Positions 41,994 through 51,763 are shown, counted from the first letter of the stretch. The stretch: DNA of 64,000 nucleotides from Domibacillus antri (GCF_001936625.1 NZ_MSDU01000008.1:186001-250000); one strand, 5' to 3'. The notes: a model not told the origin generated them from the sequence alone. Translations and numbers: made by a program.

Positions 41994-42604
41994 GACCGCT
42001 GAAAGAAAAGCGTTTTGGCATTGATATTGATGGAACGGTAACGTGTCCGGCCAGCCTCGTTCCCTTTATCAATGAGGCTTTTTCGTTAAATATTACCTTA
42101 CAGGATATTACAAAATATGATTTGGCTGAAGCGCTGAACATTTCTCCCGACAAGATGCGTATCTGGTTCGATGCAACAGAGCCTGATATTTATTCGTCTT
42201 CTCCTCTGGCGGAAGGTGCTGCTGCCATTTTATCGAAATGGCAGCAGCAGTTCCATTTATTGTTTATCAGCGCCCGCCGCAGACACTTACTGGAAATTAC
42301 CGAAACTTGGTTTCAAGAGAAAAAAATCACTTATGATCATTTGGAGCTGATTGGTTCCCACAATAAAATAGAAGCGGCGAAACGGAATAAAGTCGACATT
42401 TTTTTTGAGGATAAACATGACAATGCCGTCATGCTTGCAGAAGAGCTGCGCATACCGGTTATTTTGTTTAATACCCCCTATAACCAGGATCCAATTCCGG
42501 AAAACGTCATTCGCGTCGATGATTGGTATGAAGCAGATGCCTGCGTTCAGCAGTGGATCAAGACGAATGAAATTACCCCCTTGCCCGCATATAAAAAAGC
42601 GTGA
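41990..42604 (+). CDS. yqfW: YqfW, HAD-family 5' nucleotidase-like protein
   Basis: A 204-residue cytosolic phosphohydrolase of the HAD fold. Motif I is GIDIDGTVT, motif II is in FISARR, and motif IV is in [10 protein letters not shown]. It matches YqfW and may act on nucleotides or other phosphoesters; the substrate is unknown. It is coupled to ispG by overlap and ends at a shared terminator facing zur. Confidence 0.87.
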   Translation: MRPLKEKRFGIDIDGTVTCPASLVPFINEAFSLNITLQDITKYDLAEALNISPDKMRIWFDATEPDIYSSSPLAEGAAAILSKWQQQFHLLFISARRRHLLEITETWFQEKKITYDHLELIGSHNKIEAAKRNKVDIFFEDKHDNAVMLAEELRIPVILFNTPYNQDPIPENVIRVDDWYEADACVQQWIKTNEITPLPAYKKA

Positions 42605-42628
42605 TCAACAATTTGATCACGCTTTTTC
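42593..42628. terminator. Bidirectional terminator between yqfW and zur
   Basis: AAAAAGCGTGATCA pairs with TGATCACGCTTTTT across a 6-nt loop. It overlaps the stop codons of both convergent genes (42604 and 42617). Confidence 0.92.
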
Positions 42629-43033
42629 TATACATTCCCTGCATTGTCCATATACTTCAAATTTATGACCGGAAATCTCACAGCCGGACAGCTCGTCCAT
42701 CTCATTCATCGGGCACATATGAATTTCTTTCGTTTTTCCGCAGGCCAGACAAATAAAATGATGATGATGATGATTGTGTGAGCAGGCAAAGCGGAAATGA
42801 CGCTCCCCTGACAACTCTGTTTCTTCTAATATATCCATTTCCGTAAACAAGGCTAAATTACGGTAAATGGTATCAAAGCTTAACCCCGGGTAATCTTCTT
42901 TCATTTCTTCAAGCACATCTTTCGCCGTTAAGTATTTATCGTGACGGGCAAAGAGCGAAAGCATGTCTTCTCTTTTTCCTGTTTGTTTATAGCCTTTTTC
43001 TTTCAATAATTCTATGGCTTTTGTCATATTCAT
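42617..43033 (-). CDS. zur: Zinc uptake regulator Zur (Fur family)
   Basis: A 138-residue Fur-family repressor. A winged helix occupies 1-80 ([17 protein letters not shown]). The zinc sensor region [15 protein letters not shown] carries many histidines. The structural zinc site is CLAC with CREC near the C-terminus. Location next to a zinc ABC transporter supports Zur over Fur or PerR. It lies 18 nt after znuB in the same operon, so it would regulate its own expression through the operator before znuC. Confidence 0.95.
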   Translation of the reverse strand: MNMTKAIELLKEKGYKQTGKREDMLSLFARHDKYLTAKDVLEEMKEDYPGLSFDTIYRNLALFTEMDILEETELSGERHFRFACSHNHHHHHFICLACGKTKEIHMCPMNEMDELSGCEISGHKFEVYGQCRECIEKA

Positions 43034-43051
43034 GATGCAGTCTCCTTCCGT

Positions 43052-43882
43052 TTAGTTCCTTTCTTTTTTCCATAGAATAACGGCAAGCAGCATGATAATG
43101 GATGTGACGACAATAGTTCCCCCTGGTGCTAGATCAAGATAAAAGGCACTGAAAAGTCCGACCAGGACGGCGGTTTCCCCAAACAGCACGGACAGCCAGA
43201 TCGTCTGTTTAAATCCTTTGGCGATTCTGATTGCGGCCGCTACCGGAAGTGTCATTAGGGAAGAGACCAGCAGGACACCGACAATACGCATCGATACCGC
43301 TATAACAAGAGCTGTTAAAATAATAAACGCAAAATGAACGGCACCCGCTGGAATGCCGGACGCTTTTGCATATTCCTCGTCGAACGACAAAATAAACAGT
43401 TCTTTGTATAAAAAAAAGATGGTAACAAGGACAATAAGGCTGATCGTTATGACGGCATACAAGTCTCCCCTGCTTACTGCGCTGACACTGCCGAACAAAT
43501 AACTGAATAAATCGGTATTAAAACCATCAGCCAGCGAAATAAAAATGACACCGACCCCAATCCCGCCTGACATCATAATCGGAATTGCCAGCTCCTGATA
43601 ATGTTTATACACGCTTCTCAGCCGTTCAATTAAAAGGGAACCTCCGACTGAGAACAGCATTCCGAAATAAAGAGGATTGACTGCTGCAAACGCGGGTACA
43701 GCCTGTCCAAGGTATAGTCCCGCCGCAATTCCTGACAGCGTCACATGACTGAGTGCATCCGCGATCAGCGAAAGACGGCGGACGACAATAAACGCACCGA
43801 GAAGCGGAGCAATCACCCCAATAATGGCTCCGGCTAAAAAAGCATTTTGTAAAAATTCATATTGAAAAATTGCTTCAATCAT
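43052..43882 (-). CDS. znuB: Zinc ABC transporter permease ZnuB/AdcB
   Basis: A 276-residue metal-type ABC-3 permease with eight or nine helices. AFIVVRRLSLIADALSHVTLSGIA is the conserved cytoplasmic contact with the ATPase. It forms the channel for zinc import with ZnuC. ATG 43882 is used (AAGGG upstream); the frame extends to 43963 but that part lies in the znuC coding region. No zinc-binding lipoprotein gene is adjacent, so that component must be encoded elsewhere. Confidence 0.93.
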   Translation of the reverse strand: MIEAIFQYEFLQNAFLAGAIIGVIAPLLGAFIVVRRLSLIADALSHVTLSGIAAGLYLGQAVPAFAAVNPLYFGMLFSVGGSLLIERLRSVYKHYQELAIPIMMSGGIGVGVIFISLADGFNTDLFSYLFGSVSAVSRGDLYAVITISLIVLVTIFFLYKELFILSFDEEYAKASGIPAGAVHFAFIILTALVIAVSMRIVGVLLVSSLMTLPVAAAIRIAKGFKQTIWLSVLFGETAVLVGLFSAFYLDLAPGGTIVVTSIIMLLAVILWKKERN

Positions 43883-43895
43883 ACTGATTTTCCCT

Positions 43896-44660
43896 TCAAT
43901 GATCGTGATGATGATCAAGAAGCCGGATCCCGTGCCCGTATAAATGGGACAGCTCCTGCTCATCCAGCTGAATAAACTGCTTCATGCTGCCGTGAAAGTG
44001 CAAATATTTATTTAAACAGGCAACATGGGTGACTTTGTCTGTAATCGTGCCAATATCATGCGTTACAAGCAATAATGTCATCCCCAGTTCTTCATTTAAG
44101 TACGTGAGCATATGATAAAACGACTCGACATTTTGGCTGTCTACCCCGACTGTCGGCTCATCCAAAATTAAAATGGACGGATTGGAGACGATCGCCCTTG
44201 CAATAAACACCCGCTGCTGCTGTCCGCCGGATAAATCGCCAATGTTACGATTTAAATAAGGCTCCATACCGACGGCTTTTACCGCTTTTACAACCGCTTC
44301 TTTTTCATTTTGACCAGGACGCCGGAATAGGCCGACTTTTTTGGCTAACCCCCCCATAACGACTTCAAAAACGGTCGCTGGAAAGCCTATATTAAAGGAA
44401 TTTGCTTTTTGAGAAACGAACCCGATTCGATCCCAGTCTTTGAACTTTTGCTGCGGGATGCCAAATAACTGAACTTCCCCTTCCTTTACTTTTAAAAGTC
44501 CGAGAATAATTTTTAAAAGCGTTGATTTCCCAGACCCATTTGGACCAACGAGACCGACAAACGCTCCCTGCGGCACCGACAAGTGGATGTCCTCGAGAAC
44601 ATTTTCGCGGTCATACTTGAAATTCACATCGCGAATATCGATGACGGTCTTTTGTTCCAT
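43896..44660 (-). CDS. znuC: Zinc ABC transporter ATP-binding protein ZnuC/AdcC
   Basis: A 254-residue ABC ATPase: Walker A GLVGPNGSGKST, Q-loop GFVSQKA, signature [20 protein letters not shown], Walker B LILDEPTVGVD, switch His TLLLVTHDIG. The histidine-rich tail (DHHHDH) is common in zinc transporters. It heads the znuC-znuB-zur operon. AAAGGAG precedes the ATG. Confidence 0.94.
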   Translation of the reverse strand: MEQKTVIDIRDVNFKYDRENVLEDIHLSVPQGAFVGLVGPNGSGKSTLLKIILGLLKVKEGEVQLFGIPQQKFKDWDRIGFVSQKANSFNIGFPATVFEVVMGGLAKKVGLFRRPGQNEKEAVVKAVKAVGMEPYLNRNIGDLSGGQQQRVFIARAIVSNPSILILDEPTVGVDSQNVESFYHMLTYLNEELGMTLLLVTHDIGTITDKVTHVACLNKYLHFHGSMKQFIQLDEQELSHLYGHGIRLLDHHHDH

Positions 44661-44681
44661 TTCATGTGACTCCTTTAACAG

Positions 44682-44700
44682 TAAGAATGATTACGATTTA
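44682..44700 (-). promoter_or_regulatory. Zur operator-like sequence before znuC
   Basis: TAAATCGTAATCATTCTTA on the minus strand matches the left half and centre of the Bacillus Zur box (TAAATCGTAATnATTACGATTTA) exactly. The right half is poorly kept. It lies at about +10 from the predicted -10. Confidence 0.72.
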
Positions 44701-44710
44701 AATATGATTC

Positions 44711-44739
44711 ATTATACAGGATGACGGCCATCAAGTAAA
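44711..44739 (-). promoter_or_regulatory. Sigma-A promoter of znuC-znuB-zur
   Basis: TTTACT (-35, 44739-44734) and a perfect TATAAT (-10, 44716-44711) are separated by 17 nt. Confidence 0.75.
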
Positions 44740-44768
44740 TGAAACTGATTAAAGAAAGGAGAATGGGA

Positions 44769-45035
44769 ATGCAGCCTCTTCATGATTTAGTGAACAAGCG
44801 CGTGCAAAACATCACAAAAAAAGAACTGCTTGAACAGGCCGCCCGATTTCATGTCAGCGTTAATGATGAGCAGGCGGATGAATTCATTCACTGGCTTTCC
44901 ACCCATCAAGTAGATTTATTTTCAGAACAAAAACGGACAGAGTTGTTCCAAACGGCTGAGCGTATTCTCGGCAAGCGAGAAGCGGCCGTTCTGGAAGACA
45001 TCCTCCGTCCATATAAACATTTCCTTAAATTGTAA
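44769..45035 (+). CDS. yqfT: YqfT, DUF2624 protein
   Basis: An 88-residue soluble helical protein ([20 protein letters not shown]...). It matches the short DUF2624 (YqfT) family found beside nfo in Bacillus; function unknown. ATG 44769 is chosen because AAAGGAGAA lies 7-8 nt upstream; the frame opens earlier at 44739. It overlaps the end of nfo by 11 nt on the opposite strand. Confidence 0.82.
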   Translation: MQPLHDLVNKRVQNITKKELLEQAARFHVSVNDEQADEFIHWLSTHQVDLFSEQKRTELFQTAERILGKREAAVLEDILRPYKHFLKL

Positions 45036-45927
45036 TGCCTGCTTGTACTTTGTCCCGCACGCCTTCATCAAATGTTTTCGCTTTTAACATGGCGATTTCA
45101 TGAAGGTAAGGCGGTTTTTTTGTGTTTTTATCTTCACCGATGTACGGTGTTTCTAATATTTTCGGTATGTTTGTGAGCTGCGGATGGTGCACGATATAAT
45201 TCAGTGCATCAAAGCCAATATGACCGAATCCAATGTTTTCATGCCGATCCTTCGCTGCTCCGCGTTCATTTTTGCTGTCATTAATATGAAGTACTTTTAA
45301 CCGGTCAAGTCCGATAATACGGTCAAACTGATCCAGCACACCATCAAAGTCTTCTTTTACATCATACCCGGCATCATGAGTGTGACATGTGTCAAAACAG
45401 ACGGATAATTTGTCATTTTGGTCAACCATATCGATAATCATCGCAATTTCTTCAAATTTGCGGCCGCATTCTGTTCCTTTGCCCGCCATCGTTTCAAGCG
45501 CAATTTGCACAGTTTGATCACGCATCAATACTTCATTCAGGCCTTCTGCAATTTTTTTTAAGCCGGCTTCTGTTCCTGCTCCGACATGTGCACCCGGGTG
45601 AAGAACAATTTGCTTTGCCCCAATCGCTGTCGAACGTTCAATTTCCATCCGCAAAAAATCAACGCCAAGCTGAAACGTTTCCGGCTTTGTTGTATTGCCA
45701 AGATTAATAATATACGGGGCGTGAACAACGATTTCATCAATGCCGTTCGCCTCCATATGACGAAGCCCCGCTTCAATATTTAAATCTTCAATCGGTTTAC
45801 GGCGTGTATTTTGAGGTGCGCCTGTATACACCATAAATGTAGTTGCGCCATATGAAAGGGCTTCTTCACTTGCTGCCAGCAGCATTTTTTTGCCGCTCAT
45901 TGAGACATGTGATCCAATTTTCAACAT
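45025..45927 (-). CDS. nfo: Endonuclease IV (AP endonuclease)
   Basis: A 300-residue TIM-barrel DNA repair enzyme that cuts 5' of abasic sites and uses three zinc ions. Metal ligands: [67 protein letters not shown] and ILETPY. The motif set is complete. It follows cshB by 15 nt and is probably cotranscribed with it. Confidence 0.95.
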   Translation of the reverse strand: MLKIGSHVSMSGKKMLLAASEEALSYGATTFMVYTGAPQNTRRKPIEDLNIEAGLRHMEANGIDEIVVHAPYIINLGNTTKPETFQLGVDFLRMEIERSTAIGAKQIVLHPGAHVGAGTEAGLKKIAEGLNEVLMRDQTVQIALETMAGKGTECGRKFEEIAMIIDMVDQNDKLSVCFDTCHTHDAGYDVKEDFDGVLDQFDRIIGLDRLKVLHINDSKNERGAAKDRHENIGFGHIGFDALNYIVHHPQLTNIPKILETPYIGEDKNTKKPPYLHEIAMLKAKTFDEGVRDKVQAGITI

Positions 45928-45942
45928 AAGAAAAACTCCCTG

Positions 45943-47256
45943 TTACTTTTTATTGCGGGCATCAATGCGGCGCTGACGTTTTTCAATCTTGGCCACTTCC
46001 GCTTTACGCTTTTTCTTATAGCCCGGTTTTACTTTTTGTGGACGGCTCGTAACAGCCCTTACCTTCGGGTTCACGACGCTGTCTTTCTTCTCCCGTTTTT
46101 TCCGGCGGTTCCGGTCGGCTGTTTCCACAACTTCTCCATTTCGAACATCGCCGTTGCTGAATACAATATCCCGTTTTTCAAGCCTTGCCAGTGAATCCTC
46201 ATCGGAAGGCGTATACACAGTTGCGCAAATCCCCGATGCTCCTGCACGCGCTGTCCGCCCGGCTCTATGAATATAAAAATCAAGATCAGATGGCAGCTCA
46301 TAATTGATCACGTGGCTGACGCCTTCAATATCAATCCCCCGTGCGGCAAGATCCGTCGCGACGATGTAGCGGTACTCCAAATCATGAATTTGCTTCATCA
46401 TCTTTTTGCGCTCACGAGGCGGCAAATCGCCGTGAATACGGCCGGTTTTCAAGCCTTTTTCCGTCAGTTTATCTGCCACTTCATCCGCTTTTTGCTTCGT
46501 GTTTGTGAACACAACAGCCAGATACGGGTTAAACGCCTCTAATAAATCATGTACAACATCGATTTTGTCACGGCTTTTCGCGGCAATGAGCAAGTGATTA
46601 ATATTCGCCGCCGAGACGCGTTTCGGTTCAATGTGTACGTATTCCGGATTTTCCATATATTTTTTCAAGAAAGGCTTCAGCTTTTCCGGAATTGTCGCCG
46701 AGAAAACGAACATGCCCAGCTTTTCCGGCATACCTGCCGCAATGCGGTCCACATCATTAATAAAACCCATATCGAGCATTAAATCCGCTTCATCAACAAC
46801 AAGCATGCCGGCTTTATGAACGGAAACGGCATTGTCATGAATCAAATCCGCGATGCGGCCAGGTGTCCCAACCATAATATGCGGCGGTGTTTTCAAACGC
46901 TCAATGTCCCGTTTTTTATCTGTACCGCCGACAAAATGGCGTACAGCAATGTCCTCTTCTGATTCTTTTGCGATTTTTTGGAATGCCAGATAAATTTGCG
47001 TGGCCAGCTCACGGGTCGGTGCTGTAATGACGGCCTGTACTTCTTTTTTGCTCACATCAATCCGGTTCAAAATAGGCAGCACGTAGGAATGAGTTTTTCC
47101 CGTTCCTGTCTGTGACTGGCCGATGGCGCTTTCCCCTTTTAAAATAAGCGGGATCATATTTCGCTGAATTGGTGTCGGCTCTGTGAAACGGAGCGCCTTG
47201 ATTCCTTTATAAATAAACGGTTTTAATCCGTATTGTTCAAATGTATGGTTTGCCAC
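45943..47256 (-). CDS. cshB: DEAD-box RNA helicase CshB
   Basis: A 437-residue ATP-dependent RNA helicase. Q motif EPTPIQRNMIP, Walker A SQTGTGKTHSY, motif Ib TPGR, DEAD variant VDEADLMLD, SAT in FVFSATIPE, motif VI HRAGRTARAG. The C-terminal 70 residues are strongly basic (KRKAEVAKIEKRQRRIDARNKK), typical of cold-shock helicases that act on ribosomal RNA. The GTG at 47256 matches the CshB N-terminus and has GGAG upstream; the frame opens further to 47295. Confidence 0.93.
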   Translation of the reverse strand: MANHTFEQYGLKPFIYKGIKALRFTEPTPIQRNMIPLILKGESAIGQSQTGTGKTHSYVLPILNRIDVSKKEVQAVITAPTRELATQIYLAFQKIAKESEEDIAVRHFVGGTDKKRDIERLKTPPHIMVGTPGRIADLIHDNAVSVHKAGMLVVDEADLMLDMGFINDVDRIAAGMPEKLGMFVFSATIPEKLKPFLKKYMENPEYVHIEPKRVSAANINHLLIAAKSRDKIDVVHDLLEAFNPYLAVVFTNTKQKADEVADKLTEKGLKTGRIHGDLPPRERKKMMKQIHDLEYRYIVATDLAARGIDIEGVSHVINYELPSDLDFYIHRAGRTARAGASGICATVYTPSDEDSLARLEKRDIVFSNGDVRNGEVVETADRNRRKKREKKDSVVNPKVRAVTSRPQKVKPGYKKKRKAEVAKIEKRQRRIDARNKK

Positions 47257-47397
47257 TGGGCTTCTCCACCCTTTCATGTTCGATAGTTTATGCACGTTAT
47301 GATGATATACTAAATGAAGCGATAAAGCAAAGAGTCCTTCCCTTCACCGTCACGTCCACTTCGGAATATGATAGAGAAAAAGGAAAGGGTGACTGTT

Positions 47398-47769
47398 TTG
47401 CTGTATCGACATGCTCCAAACATAAGCCGGCGCTTTCATTACCCATATCCTCCTGCTCAGCCGTTTCCGACGAACCCACGGATACCATCATCTATATCAA
47501 AGTCAGGAAATTGGATTGAGCAAGCACGTCAGGTGATGGCTGCAGCCGAGCAGATGAGACCGCTGATTGACCAGTATGGACCATACGTGAAAAATTTACC
47601 TGCTATGTGGAAACTTTACCGGGCCGTTCAATCCGCTCCAGACCCTGATGATACTTCCCCGCGGGAGCCCGTGAAAGAGGAAGCAAAAAAGGAAATAAAA
47701 CAAGAAGTGAAAACAGAAATAAAAAAAACATCCGAGTCAATACCATGGTTCCCGGGGCGTATCAGTTGA
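47398..47769 (+). CDS. yqfQ: YqfQ-like protein
   Basis: About 123 residues. The N-terminus is rich in Pro and aromatics (HYPYPPAQPFP), the middle has a conserved amphipathic segment (QARQVMAAAEQMRPLIDQYGPYVKNLPAMWKL), and the end is a charged Glu/Lys tail. This is the layout of the YqfQ/VrrA family, known for variable low-complexity tails; function unknown. The start is probably TTG 47398 after AAGGGTG; an ATG at 47368 is in frame but lacks a ribosome-binding site. Confidence 0.75.
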   Translation: MLYRHAPNISRRFHYPYPPAQPFPTNPRIPSSISKSGNWIEQARQVMAAAEQMRPLIDQYGPYVKNLPAMWKLYRAVQSAPDPDDTSPREPVKEEAKKEIKQEVKTEIKKTSESIPWFPGRIS

Positions 47770-47834
47770 ATACTTTGTTTTCACGGCTTCCTCCTTTATA
47801 ATAGACATGAGAAAAACGAGGAGGCCTATTATAC

Positions 47835-48791
47835 ATGGAAATTATTAAAATTTCACCGCGCGGTTACTGTTACGGTGTCGTTGATGCAATGGTCATTGCC
47901 CGGAACGCCGCTCTCGATAAAACACTCCCGCGGCCGATATATATTCTCGGTATGATCGTCCATAATAAACATGTAACCGATGCATTTGAAGCAGAAGGCA
48001 TCATTACACTGGACGGGAAAAACCGGAAAGAAATTATTGAACAGGTGAACGAAGGGACCATTATTTATACAGCGCATGGCGTATCGCCTGAAGTACGGGA
48101 AATCGCACGCCAAAAAAATTTAACAACCATTGATGCGACATGCCCTGATGTAACCGTAACCCACGATTTAATCCGAACGAAAAAAACGGAAGGCTATCAA
48201 GTAATTTATATCGGTAAAAAAGGACACCCGGAACCGGAAGGCGCTGTCGGAGTCGCACCGGATATCGTTCATCTTGTTGAAAATACAGAAGATGTAGCCT
48301 CATTAACATTGGAGTCTGACCGTATTATCGTAACAAACCAGACAACGATGAGTCAGTGGGATGTCATGGATATCATGGAAGCGATCCAGAAAAAATACCC
48401 TCACGCTGAAATGCATAAAGAGATTTGTTTGGCGACGCAGGTAAGGCAGGAAGCCGTTGCCGAGCAAGCTGGTGATGCGGACGTCTTAATCGTTGTCGGC
48501 GATCCAAAAAGCAACAATTCGAACCGTTTGGCGCAAGTATCGATTGAAATCGCCGGTACAACGGCGTACCGGGTATCCGATGTCTCTGAAATTCAAATTG
48601 ACTGGCTGAAAAACGCAAAAACAGCCGCGGTGACCGCCGGCGCATCTACACCAACGCCTATCGTTAAAGAAGTGATTCAATTTTTAGAGGCGTTTGATCC
48701 GGAAGACGAATCGACATGGGTGTGGGAACGGAAAGTACCGCTTGAGAAAATTTTGCCCAAAGTAAAAAAATCAACATTAACTTCCCGTTAA
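47835..48791 (+). CDS. ispH: 4-hydroxy-3-methylbut-2-enyl diphosphate reductase
   Basis: A 318-residue last enzyme of the MEP pathway, making IPP and DMAPP. The three [4Fe-4S] ligands are Cys in SPRGYCYGV, in DATCPDVT and in [11 protein letters not shown]. The proton-relay Glu/His groups ([22 protein letters not shown]) are present. A good AGGAGG lies before the ATG. It ends at a strong bidirectional terminator. Confidence 0.96.
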   Translation: MEIIKISPRGYCYGVVDAMVIARNAALDKTLPRPIYILGMIVHNKHVTDAFEAEGIITLDGKNRKEIIEQVNEGTIIYTAHGVSPEVREIARQKNLTTIDATCPDVTVTHDLIRTKKTEGYQVIYIGKKGHPEPEGAVGVAPDIVHLVENTEDVASLTLESDRIIVTNQTTMSQWDVMDIMEAIQKKYPHAEMHKEICLATQVRQEAVAEQAGDADVLIVVGDPKSNNSNRLAQVSIEIAGTTAYRVSDVSEIQIDWLKNAKTAAVTAGASTPTPIVKEVIQFLEAFDPEDESTWVWERKVPLEKILPKVKKSTLTSR

Positions 48792-48820
48792 AAAAGCAGA
48801 TCCGGCCGGATCTGCTTTTT
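48791..48820. terminator. Bidirectional terminator between ispH and yqfO
   Basis: A perfect 30-bp palindrome (AAAAAGCAGATCCGG and its complement) overlaps the end of ispH and directly precedes the yqfO stop at 48822. Confidence 0.92.
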
Positions 48821-48821
48821 C

Positions 48822-49940
48822 TTAAATAAATTGAAAAGGGTCGGTTTGGACAGCTGAGGCAATGAAGGAAACCTCATATTTTTGTGCAGTGGCTTTTTCG
48901 TTCAAAACAGCGGCTGTTGCTTTTTTCATGATTTTCTCGACGTTATGTCCCGGATCCACTACAGCGAGTCCTTCCGTATCTGCATCATGTGCAGTGTGAT
49001 AATAAAAATCGCCGGTCACATATACATCCGCTCCAGCTCGAAGCGCATCCGGCCAATATTTATTTCCGTCACCGCCGAGCACCGCCACTTTTTGGACGGA
49101 ACGATTCAAATCACCAACAACGCGGACACCGCCCGATTCTAGTCTCTCTTTCGCATGGCGGGCAAATTGTTCAAGTGTCATCGCTTCCGGCAAATAGCCG
49201 ATCCGGCCAAGCCCAAGCGATTCCCCTTTATTGTGAAGTGGATACATGTCATAGGCCACCTCTTCATATGGATGTGATTTAAACATGGCTCCCAGCACCT
49301 TTTTTTCTAAACGGGCCGGATAAATCGTTTCGATCCGCTCTTCTGAAACGGTTTCCAGCACTCCGGATTGACCGATAAACGGAGCCGCTCCTTCTTCCGG
49401 CTGAAAACGGCCTGTGCCTGATTGTGAAAATGAACAGTGACTGTAACGGCCGATAAACCCGGCACCCGCTTTTCCAAGCGCATTCCGGACCGCTTCAGCA
49501 TGATCAGCCGGTACAAAGACAACCAGCTTCCGTAAATCTTCACGATATGTCGGGACCAGCACATCTGTTTTTTCAAGACCGAGCGCACCGGCCAGCATGT
49601 CATTCACACCTCCTTTTGCCACATCAAAATTTGTATGCGCCGCATACACCGCAATATCATGTTTAATGAGCTTTTCAATGAGGCGCCCTGCCGGCTGGTC
49701 GGTTACTAATGCACGAAGCGGCCGATAAATGATGGGGTGGTGGGCGATAATTAAGTCGATTTTTTCCGCAACCGCTTCATCGACGACACTTTCAAGTACA
49801 TCGAGCGCAATCATGACACGCTTACATGGTTTATTTAAGCGGCCGACCTGCAAACCGACTTTATCCCCCTCCATCGCATATGCTTTTGGCGAGAATTGCT
49901 CAAACATCTGAATGACTTCATGACCGTTCGGTGTTTTCAC
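48822..49940 (-). CDS. yqfO: NIF3/YqfO family metal-binding protein
   Basis: A 372-residue protein. The two halves of the NIF3 fold hold metal ligands (IAHHPIIYRPL, AAHTNFD, DFYYHTAHDA, VDPGHNVEK). Between them is the PII-like insert (130-230) seen in Firmicute YqfO. It has been annotated as GTP cyclohydrolase I type 2, but function is not established. It overlaps trmK by 23 nt and forms the conserved trmK-yqfO pair. Confidence 0.93.
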   Translation of the reverse strand: MKTPNGHEVIQMFEQFSPKAYAMEGDKVGLQVGRLNKPCKRVMIALDVLESVVDEAVAEKIDLIIAHHPIIYRPLRALVTDQPAGRLIEKLIKHDIAVYAAHTNFDVAKGGVNDMLAGALGLEKTDVLVPTYREDLRKLVVFVPADHAEAVRNALGKAGAGFIGRYSHCSFSQSGTGRFQPEEGAAPFIGQSGVLETVSEERIETIYPARLEKKVLGAMFKSHPYEEVAYDMYPLHNKGESLGLGRIGYLPEAMTLEQFARHAKERLESGGVRVVGDLNRSVQKVAVLGGDGNKYWPDALRAGADVYVTGDFYYHTAHDADTEGLAVVDPGHNVEKIMKKATAAVLNEKATAQKYEVSFIASAVQTDPFQFI

Positions 49941-50634
49941 TGTTTATCACGTCCTTTATCCATTGCTGTTTTTGCATCAATTCCTTTTTCTTGCGGGCAG
50001 TTCCTTCACTGTCTCTCGCATCGGACAGCTGGCGCAGCACGTAATTTATTTGTTCAAATTCCCGCTGCCATTTTAAGCGGAAGGCATGATTTTGCCGCTT
50101 TATTAAGATAGGGCCGAAATAGATTTCTTTTTCTGTCAGCTTCCTGTTGGAACCGTAAACGGCACTAATCACCTCATAAAGCTGGCCATCTTCTTCTAAA
50201 ATGGCTTCATCTTCGATCGCCCAGCCATTTTCATCAAGCCATGAACGGACCGAGTGAGCGGCGATATTGGGCTGCAGCACAAGCTTCTTAACGCCCGGAA
50301 GCTTCTCTACCCCGTCTGCTAAAATAGATGAAATAAGCGGACCACCCATGCCGGCAATGGTAATGCATTCCACTTCCCCGGGTTCCAGCACTTCAAGACC
50401 GCTGCCCTTCCTCACATCAATATGCCCTGACAGCCCTTCAGAGGCCACCTGACGTTTTGCAGACTGAAATGGTCCCTCTACTACTTCGCCGGCTATTGCG
50501 CGCGTCACGATTCCTTTTTTGACGGCATAGCAGGGCAAATACGCATGGTCAGAGCCAATATCGGCAAATGTAACGGCCGGATGAATAAATGAAGCGACTG
50601 TTTCCAACCGCTCAGATAATTGATTGCTGTTCAT
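49918..50634 (-). CDS. trmK: tRNA (adenine-22-N1)-methyltransferase TrmK
   Basis: A 238-residue SAM-dependent enzyme that methylates A22 in tRNA. The SAM motifs are FADIGSDHAYLP (motif I) and CITIAGMGGPLI (motif IV region); a C-terminal coiled coil (FEQINYVLRQLSDARDSEG) is typical of the family. It is upstream of and overlaps yqfO. Confidence 0.94.
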   Translation of the reverse strand: MNSNQLSERLETVASFIHPAVTFADIGSDHAYLPCYAVKKGIVTRAIAGEVVEGPFQSAKRQVASEGLSGHIDVRKGSGLEVLEPGEVECITIAGMGGPLISSILADGVEKLPGVKKLVLQPNIAAHSVRSWLDENGWAIEDEAILEEDGQLYEVISAVYGSNRKLTEKEIYFGPILIKRQNHAFRLKWQREFEQINYVLRQLSDARDSEGTARKKKELMQKQQWIKDVINSENTERS

Positions 50635-50686
50635 AAATGTTCACCGCTTTTTTATAAATTCCTGTTCATTTTACCACAATAAACGC

Positions 50687-50724
50687 AAAAAAGAGGCCTT
50701 TGTGTAAGGCAAAGACCTCTTTTT
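50687..50724 (-). terminator. Rho-independent terminator after cccA
   Basis: On the minus strand AAAAAGAGG pairs with CCTCTTTTT, with an inner CTTTG/CAAAG arm, followed by T residues; it lies 6 nt after the cccA stop. Confidence 0.88.
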
Positions 50725-50729
50725 GTTGA

Positions 50730-51101
50730 TTATTTAATTTCAGCTACCCATGCAGCCATTGCTTCCGCATTTTCAGCCGGAACAAGACCCGGTGGCATTC
50801 CGCCTTTACCGTTTACAAGAATGTCCTGAATTTCTTCAGGAGAAAGCTTTTCGCCAACCCCTACAAGAGAAGGACCGGCACCGCCTTCATAGCTGCTGCC
50901 GTGACAGCCGATGCATGAAGACTGATAGTGGCCTTCAGGATCGAATTCTCCCCCAGCAGCAGTTTCTCCGCCTTCTTCAGCCTGTTTTTCTTCTTCTGCC
51001 ATTTCTTTAGCGTTGTCCAGCCCGTCAAGTGACAGGAAGAACATCAAGCCGATGCCGAATACCATGATCAGCAGGAATGGAATAATCGGATTACGATTCA
51101 T
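50730..51101 (-). CDS. cccA: Membrane-anchored cytochrome c-550
   Basis: A 123-residue protein. An uncleaved N-terminal helix (IIPFLLIMVFGIGLMFFLS) anchors it; a Glu-rich linker follows; the heme c domain has CIGCH and the axial Met in GGMPPG. It carries electrons on the outer face of the cytoplasmic membrane. The ATG at 51101 has GGGAGGT 6-7 nt upstream; the frame opens to 51149 with no such site. Confidence 0.94.
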   Translation of the reverse strand: MNRNPIIPFLLIMVFGIGLMFFLSLDGLDNAKEMAEEEKQAEEGGETAAGGEFDPEGHYQSSCIGCHGSSYEGGAGPSLVGVGEKLSPEEIQDILVNGKGGMPPGLVPAENAEAMAAWVAEIK

Positions 51102-51229
51102 TTTTTTACCTCCCTTTATGTATACATTCAAACCTAAAAGTACAAACACCTATTATTTTACTTGAAAAACACATTCGCGAAAAGGCTTACGAATAAGATT
51201 TTTTTCGTCTGTCGTAATTTAGACACAAT

Positions 51230-51763
51230 TTATCCTTGGATTATGAAGGAAAGAATGACGATAAAACCGAGGAAAGCTGAAATCGTAAAATAAAGAAGAC
51301 GAAGTTTCATTCCTGTATAAAGCCAGAGAAGACAGTTAAAAAATAACAGTCCGTATAACGTGAACACATTTCCGTTAAAAAATTGGGTGTTCAGTTCCAG
51401 TGACAAGAGGAGAAGCATAACCGAAGCACCCATAAATAACAATGGTGCCAGTATTTTTTTACGGGAAAAATAGATCGCTGTCAGCAGAAGGAATCCGACA
51501 AAACTTGTCAAAATCACTGTTTGCAAAATGAAAGACAATTCCGTAAAATAAAGAACAAATACAGCAATAGGCAGGAGCAAAATGGCAAGAGATGCTGCTG
51601 TCAGATGAATACGCCGGCGTCTCGCACGCCACCCTGACTCTGTAAATTCTTCTCCTTGCGTATAAAGAGCAAGTAAGTAGTCGCAATAATGCGGCGGCAG
51701 CATATGATTCTCTTTCCAGACTAATATTTCATGAATGATGATTTCCTTTTTCTCTTTCTTCAT
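51230..51763 (-). CDS. Unrecognised membrane protein between cccA and sigA
   Basis: A 177-residue protein not assigned by me. Residues 1-50 are soluble and charged (KKEKKEIIIHEILVWKENHMLPPHYCDYLLALY), resembling the cytosolic N-termini of DUF2157-type membrane proteins. About five transmembrane helices follow: 52-70, 75-97, 103-120, 130-147, 153-174. An RARRRRIH cluster before the first helix predicts N-in topology. It is transcribed with the direction of sigA but separated from it by a terminator, and may have its own promoter. I recall no fixed gene here in B. subtilis. Confidence 0.8.
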   Translation of the reverse strand: MKKEKKEIIIHEILVWKENHMLPPHYCDYLLALYTQGEEFTESGWRARRRRIHLTAASLAILLLPIAVFVLYFTELSFILQTVILTSFVGFLLLTAIYFSRKKILAPLLFMGASVMLLLLSLELNTQFFNGNVFTLYGLLFFNCLLWLYTGMKLRLLYFTISAFLGFIVILSFIIQG

